A stretch of DNA of 64,000 nucleotides from Nyssa sinensis (lineage: Eukaryota; Streptophyta; Magnoliopsida; Cornales; Nyssaceae). The stretch lies in NCBI GenBank assembly GCA_008638375.1, contig CM018052.1, forward strand, positions 7,585,506 through 7,649,505, written 5' to 3'. Position 1 is the stretch's first letter. Each line of letters opens with the position of its first letter. The notes under the pieces were generated by a model, which did not search any database, was not told the origin of the DNA, and saw only the letters and a program-made list of their open reading frames with translations. Shown in pieces: positions 58,327-64,000 of the stretch. The position numbers and the translations under genes were made by a program.

Positions 58327-60422
58327 AACTTTACATGAATCCATCAATTTTGAATGTTATATTTACTTGTTCTGAACCTATTCATGGATCCTAATTAAAA
58401 TAAATGATTATTTTAAAATGAAAATTTGTGGTACAATTTATTTAATGAATCCCAATTAAAATAAATAGTTATTTTAGAATGAAATTTTGTGATACAATTT
58501 ATTTGATACAAAGATTTGATCGAATCTTGATGATTAAATTTAATTCTTGATGGGTATGAGACACCCATAGTGATGGAGTGATCAAAAAGCTTCAACGTGG
58601 TTGAGATTTTGAAACCCAAAAAAAAAAAAAGGTTTTTTTTTTTTAATTTTAGAAAACCATTAGATGGTACGACTATAAATTCCTCATGGTACGGCAATTG
58701 CTTTGTTTCCATTAGCTATTGGATTCACGATTTGGTGGGCTTTGGTGGCAGTGATTCCTTGTCATGAAAGGAATGACTTACGACATCATTAAAATAAAAT
58801 AAAAAAATTATCAAGATTGTTGTCAAGGAGGTCACGAGCAATGCGCTTGCGTTGGTTAATAGTTACGTTGAGAAGGCAACAACGCCGTAATGAATGCTTT
58901 TTGACCGTTTGATCGTGCAAAATAGATGAGGTTTATATATATATATGTATGTATATATATATATATGTATGAGTGTGCTGCACTATGTATATATTATATA
59001 TAATATTAGATATTAGATATAATATTTTATATATACAGTTTATTAAAAAAAAAAAATTATCAAGATTGTTTTTCTCTTTTGGGTATTTGATACCCATGGT
59101 AGCGCATAGGAACATATTACAAGTATATATATATATATATAATATTTGATATTGTATTATATATTTTTTATGGATGAAGTATTTTAATTCAAGGGTATTG
59201 GATACTTAATGTGCATTTCTTTAAAAAGAAAATTGTTGGAGTATGAAATACTCAAATATTTTATAAATTTAAATTTTATTTTATATATCTATCCTTTTTA
59301 TATTATGGGTATTTGATACCCAAATATGTTAGATTTAAAATTATATAACTTCTAGGTTAAATGAGACTTGACCTATACGGGTTATTGGATATATGGATGT
59401 AATCTTAGTATATTTTAAAATATACATGGGTGATGTCTATGATTAACCACATATTTAAATGCTTTAATAATTTATTTCTCATATTTGAATGGTTCGTTTA
59501 TGTGAATGGATGTATCCTATCTCTCATGGCGAGCCATTAGGAATTATTTAATTTAATTGGTTTTGAGGCAATTGTAAAGGGCAATGGACTTGAAAATTTT
59601 TTCCACAAATGGGTGAGCTCTGTTGGTTTCCGTAGCTTATTAATTTTTAATTTTAGATTAAATATAAGCTCACGTATGTGGGTATAGGTTCTTCATGTAT
59701 TTATTTCTGAAGAAAGAGCTAGAGGATGGAAGCCATCAAGAAGGCCAATGGAAGTACATAGCCAAGAATTTCAGTTGGCCATGAAAGATAATTTAAATTT
59801 TATGCTTGCATGTTTATTTTCATAAAATCATATGATTAATTTTGATCGATGAATAGATTAATATAAGTGTTGTATAATAAAGATCCTCAATTTATAAAAA
59901 CAAGTGGGAGAGGGATGCTTTAAGAAAGCTCCCATGGTCTTCCATCATCGGCCCATAGTAAGACAAAAATAGACGCTCTGAGCCATCTTCGAGTGGCCTC
60001 TCCACGGAGGGTAACTGTCTAGTTGGTTACAAGTATGGACTTCTTATGATAGAATGGAAAGAGACAGGGTGAGGGTGATCTCCCCACGGGGACACTACTT
60101 GCATTTGTTGTCTTTTTATTTGAGATGATAGTATACACTTGATCAAAAGGGAATGATATTCTCCCCACAGAGTCTATCATTGTCATTTGAAGACAAAAGG
60201 ATATTGAAAAATATGTTTCATTTGACATGAGATGTCTAGATAGTGAAATCATATAGGATATGATGGTCCTCCTAATCATATAAATGACATTGTCATCCCC
60301 ACGGAGCGTGTTGTTTATAAGGTTAGGTTCCAATGCATTAATTGATAGTGGCTTGAGGATACCACTATGCATTCATGAGAGCAAACGTTATTTTCTTGTT
60401 TATTAACATTCATGCTAATGTA

Positions 60423-60458
<36 letters not shown>

Positions 60459-60464
60459 TCTCAA
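58327..60464 (+). other. Long leader of the copia element
   Basis: A 2.1-kb AT-rich leader with no ORF of note. It contains an imperfect tandem duplication of about 58 bp (58386-58505), several TA microsatellites (58935-59160 and 60429-60455), and a repeated CCCCACGGAG-like phrase around 60000-60310. Confidence 0.65.
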
Positions 60465-61300
60465 ATGTCTTCATTTAACCCACTTGCTATCATCCTGAAA
60501 GAAAATAAGTTGACTGGACCTAACTATGTTGACTGGAAACGAAATTGGACATTGTCCTTACTGCAGGGGGTACAAATATGTGATTACTATGGATAACCCA
60601 AACCTTTCAAGGGCTGATGCTCCCCAAGAGGACATTGACCACTATTCTAGGTGGGTTAAGGTTGATGAGATGGCACGTTGCTATATCTTAGCATCGATGT
60701 CAAGTGTTTACAGCATCAACATCAGAGTTTCCTAATAGCTAGAGATATGATCCCTAACTTAAAGGAGATGTTTGGGGAACACAGGCATCCTGCTAGGCAG
60801 ACTGCCATAAGAGCACTCATGAATACTAAAATGGCAGAAGGAACTCCAGTAAGAGACCATGTTTTAAAAATGATTGACTTTTTAAATGTGCTGGAAGTTC
60901 TAGGGGCTGACATTGATGGTAAGTCTCAGGTTGATATTATCCTTGAGTTGTTGCCTGACTTTTTTAATCAATTTAAGCTCAACTATAACATGAACAAAAT
61001 GAATTTGACTTTGGCTAAGCCTCTGAGCTCTTTACAGGCAACGGAGGGTATTATCAAAAGCTATCTTAGTGCTCATGTGGCTGAGGGTTCTTCTTTTAAG
61101 CCCAAGCCCAATGGCAAGGGCAAGTGTAAGAAGAAACAGAACCCTAAAAAACTCCAAGGGAAATATGAGTCCTAAAGGGAGTGTTGGAAAAGGGAAGAAA
61201 TGGGTAACCACAAGGGCAACCACTAAGCCCAAAGGAAAGTGTTTCCATTGCGGGTCATGGGGCATTGGAAGAGAAACTGTCTAGATTATCTAGCTAAGAA
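60465..61300 (+). pseudogene. Gag of the copia element
   Basis: Starts MSSFNPLAIILKENKLTG, followed by the conserved NYVDWKRN motif of copia gag. A frameshift near 60560 leads into KYVITMDNPNLS, and another near 60710. The core continues: LKEMFGEHRHPARQTAIRAL, HVLKMIDFLNVLEVLGADID and QVDIILELLPDFFNQF. The zinc knuckle CFHCG... at 61241-61282 is broken by small shifts. Gag packages the element RNA. Confidence 0.87.
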
Positions 61301-61317
61301 AAAGAACACAGGTATAA

Positions 61318-61792
61318 TCGAATCACTTGTTATTAAAGTAAGCTATATAGCGGATACTTCAGATTCCTAGTGTGTAGACTCCGGTGCAACTAATCATATC
61401 TGTAATTCGTTGCAGGGGTTTTGGGAGACCAGGCGGCTAAGTGATGGTGAGGTTATCTTGTACTTGGGAACAGAAGCAAAAGTTGTTGTGGTGTCATTAG
61501 GAGTAGTTAGTTTATGTTTTTCTTCAAATACGACAACAATACTTTATAATTGCTTATATGTGCCTAGCATTAGAAGGAACTTATTATCAATTTCAAGTTT
61601 AATAAAACAAAGTTATTCAGTTTATTTTAATTCAAATGTTGTTATTAAACATAGTGGTTCTTTTATATGCTCTGGCACAACAGTTAATAATCTTTATATG
61701 ATTACTCCTAAGATGTATAAGATACATCATACCAAAAAGAATGAACCAACACAAACTTTACCACTTAAAAGAAAAGTTTCTTCTACTAATTC
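61318..61792 (+). pseudogene. Protease region and pre-integrase start of the copia element
   Basis: The active-site motif VDSGATNHIC (Asp-Ser-Gly) is at about 61375-61405, preceded by a stop where Trp is usual (TGG to TAG). It is followed by LYNCLYVPSIRRNLLSISSL and IKHSGSFICSGTTVNNLYMI, typical of the segment before copia integrase. It ends abruptly at 61792 at the insertion of another LTR. Confidence 0.85.
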
Positions 61793-61864
61793 TGTAATAT
61801 CCCGACCCAAGATATGGCACGTAAACCAAAGTAAACCCAATCGAGAACACACAAATCGAGATAG
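61793..61864 (+). mobile_element. Terminal fragment of another giant LTR
   Basis: Begins TGTAATATCCCGACCC, the start typical of family D LTRs, and after 72 bases is itself interrupted by the LTR starting at 61865. The remainder is presumably beyond the window. Confidence 0.6.
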
Positions 61865-64000
61865 TGTAACAACCTGAAAATTTTTTTTTATAAAATTCTC
61901 AAGTTGTTATCATTAATTTTTTTTTTTTTTTATTATTTATTATTATTATTATTATTATTATTGTTATGATGTGTGTGTATGTATATATAAATTAAATTGT
62001 TTGGTGTGTATATGTGTGTACATATGAGTGTGTATTTAAATGTGTATATATATATGTATAAAAGCTGATTGTGTGTGCCATGTGGGTGGGTGTGTGCAGT
62101 GAGTGAGTGGGTGATGGAGTGTAAAACACTCCAAGGAGCATGGGAGGTGTGGTGTGTGTAAGAGAGTTGTTGGAAGTGTGTGAGTGTGGTCTGCATGTAT
62201 AGGTGTGTATAAGTGAGTGAAAAGAGTGGGGAAGAGCAGACTGGTCGTGGGATTTTAGAGAGAGAGAGAGAGAGAGAGAGAAGTGTAGAGAGAGAAAGTG
62301 AAAGGAAAGAGAGAGAGTGAGGTGTGTGCTCTGGTTTTTGAAAGAGAAGCAGAAAGAAGGAAGCTAAGGAGGCCAAAGGGGAGAACAGAGGCAAAGCAAG
62401 AGGAGAGGAGCACCATCACAGGGTTGGAAACCCATAACCGTGAGCTTTCTCTCTCTAGAAAATCTCTCAATTTTCCAACTTGTTTTGTAACATTTTGCTT
62501 AGATTTAATTGTTAGAACTTATAGAGCATAAAATATGGAGAATTTAGGGACAAGAATCAACCAAAATGGTTGAGAAATGAGGGAGAAAAATGGATGTGCA
62601 GGTCACGGCCGTGGGGGGGAAATCTGATTTTTCATTGTGATTAAGAGCTTCAAAATGATGTTAAAGGGTTCCAAAAGTGTTTTAGAATAGTTTGGGATTG
62701 AAAGGGGCATCAAAAACACCAAGAAAATCAAGTTTGAAAACTTGATTTTCCTGAAATTCCGGCGACGTCGCCGGAGAAGATGACCGGAGGCCGCCGGAAC
62801 CCTACCGGAAAAACGGGGGACGAAGGGGGGCACTGTACGGGTCGGGTCGGTTCGGTTCGGGTCGGGTCGGGCTTGGGCTGACCCGCCCCTGCCACGTGTC
62901 GCCCACTGGTTTTAAATTAAAAACCAATTGGGGCGTTTGGTTACGGAGATAAGGAATTTAAAACTTTTAAATTAAAATAGGAACAGGGATATCCTATCCC
63001 TGTTCTGGATAAACCCTGTTTGGTTAACCTGATTTAGAATAACAAATTAAACTAGTTTTAATTTGAACCTTTTTTTGGAATTTGAACCCTTTGGATTTGA
63101 ACCTTTTGAATTTGAACCTTAACCTGAACTTTCAGAAATTACGAATTGACCCCCCCAACTATTAGAAATTACACTTTGACCCACCTGATTAAAATATTAA
63201 TAAAATATTAATTAAATTAATTAATTAATTATTTAATTTAATTAATTAAATATTCAAAAACATCCCGGAGTCCAAATGGGACAAGTCATAGGTGTATTTT
63301 GACTATCTCGACCATTCTGAGACCAATGGTGAGGTCCGTTTTACGAGACGGGGTCCCGAAAAATAAAAGACACGTAGCAACGTGTAAAATTACCAAAATA
63401 CCCCTAACTTGAAACACTGTCAGACGAATTCCGAATTAGGTAAACAAATAGTGGAATTTTATTATCTCGAACATTCCGGACTCAACCGTGGAGTCCGATT
63501 TGTGAAAAGAGGTCACGAAATGTAAGGACCCGTGTAAAGTGCAAAATGACTGTTTTGCCCTTTTTGACCCAGATGCCCAAATTGAATTCTACGAAAGCCT
63601 AAACTTATTTTCTTCAACGTCCCGGATTCAACAGTAGAGTTTAATTTAGCAAAGTAGAAGCTTATAAGATAAAGACGTAAAATTTGATGAATAGTGTAAT
63701 TCAAGTGACGATTAAACTGAGTTTCATGTTATGAATTTTAGGGACACGGAAAGGCAAAGAGAAGGTGACCTGACCTTCAGTGTTCTTACGGTGGTTTCAC
63801 TTGACTACGAGTATACCTTTCCGGTTTGAGATCGATTACCAGGTACGATATATTGTGCTAAGTAAGAAATAGAATTGAGATTAGGAATACTTGCTTTGCT
63901 GTGTAAATTGTTCACATGTTTGCCCGAGTGTTCACATGTTTACGTGCTATGTGCTATCTTGTTTAGTTGAATGATGATTATGAGTATATCGCATGTATTA
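61865..64000 (+). mobile_element. Family C LTR, plus orientation, truncated by the window edge
   Basis: Begins TGTAACAACCTGAAAATTT with TTA/ATT triplet repeats, then TG/TA microsatellites, a GA-rich leader (62250-62300), a GC-rich stretch (62755-62900), and the modules at 63260-63690. The order is the reverse complement of 24803-27788, ending in-window near the ACGATATATTGTGCTAAG block. About 0.9 kb would remain outside. More diverged than the two LTRs of element C. Confidence 0.82.

Larger units (their letters stand above)
56984..61792 (+). mobile_element. Ty1/copia retrotransposon, 5' half
   Basis: Plus-strand element with 5' LTR (56984-58312), tRNA-Met primer site, long leader, gag and the start of protease. 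It is cut at 61792 by another LTR. Integrase, RT and the 3' LTR are not in the window. Frameshifts and stops show it is inactive. Confidence 0.87.

Noticed and set aside
61933..62470. Minus-strand Ser/Leu/His-rich frames
   Set aside because: Low-complexity translation of GA and TG microsatellites in the right-edge LTR.

Overview
This window is intergenic heterochromatin from a flowering plant, probably a large-genome eudicot. There is no bacterial-style gene organisation and no intact host gene. Almost every base belongs to LTR retrotransposons inserted into one another. I reconstructed the layers from LTR ends (TG...CA), 5-bp target-site duplications (TSDs), primer-binding sites, polypurine tracts and remnants of gag, protease, RT, RNase H and integrase. 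Short working names are used below: M, P and C for elements with internal regions, D, B and E for families seen as solo LTRs.

Layout. (1) 1-16225: element M, a minus-strand Ty3/gypsy copy of the Tat type whose 3' LTR lies off the left edge. It carries an antisense promoter and small ORF, a 32-bp minisatellite, integrase, two RNase H domains, RT, protease, gag and a 601-bp 5' LTR. Two giant solo LTRs of family D interrupt it (1915-5520 and 9036-13228). (2) 16231-18688: non-TE flank with one possible terminal exon and a stretch that may be organelle-derived. (3) 18689-47374: element P, a plus-strand Tat copy bounded by the TSD GGATT. It holds gag/protease, RT, dual RNase H, integrase, a 30-bp hairpin minisatellite, and a spliced antisense gene beside the 3' LTR. 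Inside P sits element C (24803-39859, minus strand, TSD ATGAG), a gag-bearing element without pol. C is itself interrupted by a 5.45-kb family B solo LTR (31352-36802, TSD GTTGT). A third family D solo LTR (41534-45694, TSD TCTGC) splits P's antisense gene. (4) 47380-56983: a degenerate repeat region holding solo LTR E (48038-56508, TSD ACAAT), which holds another family B solo LTR (51255-55699, TSD CGCGG). (5) 56984-61792: 5' half of a Ty1/copia element, cut by further LTR insertions. A plus-strand family C LTR runs off the right edge.

The most interesting object is the antisense gene of element P. It has its own TATA box, a first ATG that fits the N-terminal conserved domain, two short GT-AG introns, and a proline/lysine-rich then coiled-coil then acidic C-terminus. 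Element M has the same promoter arrangement at the matching place. Next in interest are the minisatellites between integrase and this gene in both elements: their units can form hairpins whose stems change sequence in a compensatory way. A tRNA T-arm/B-box-like hairpin recurs in fixed orientation in different giant LTRs. Every in-frame stop examined in P can be explained by a single C-to-T or G-to-A change, as expected from decay of methylated DNA.
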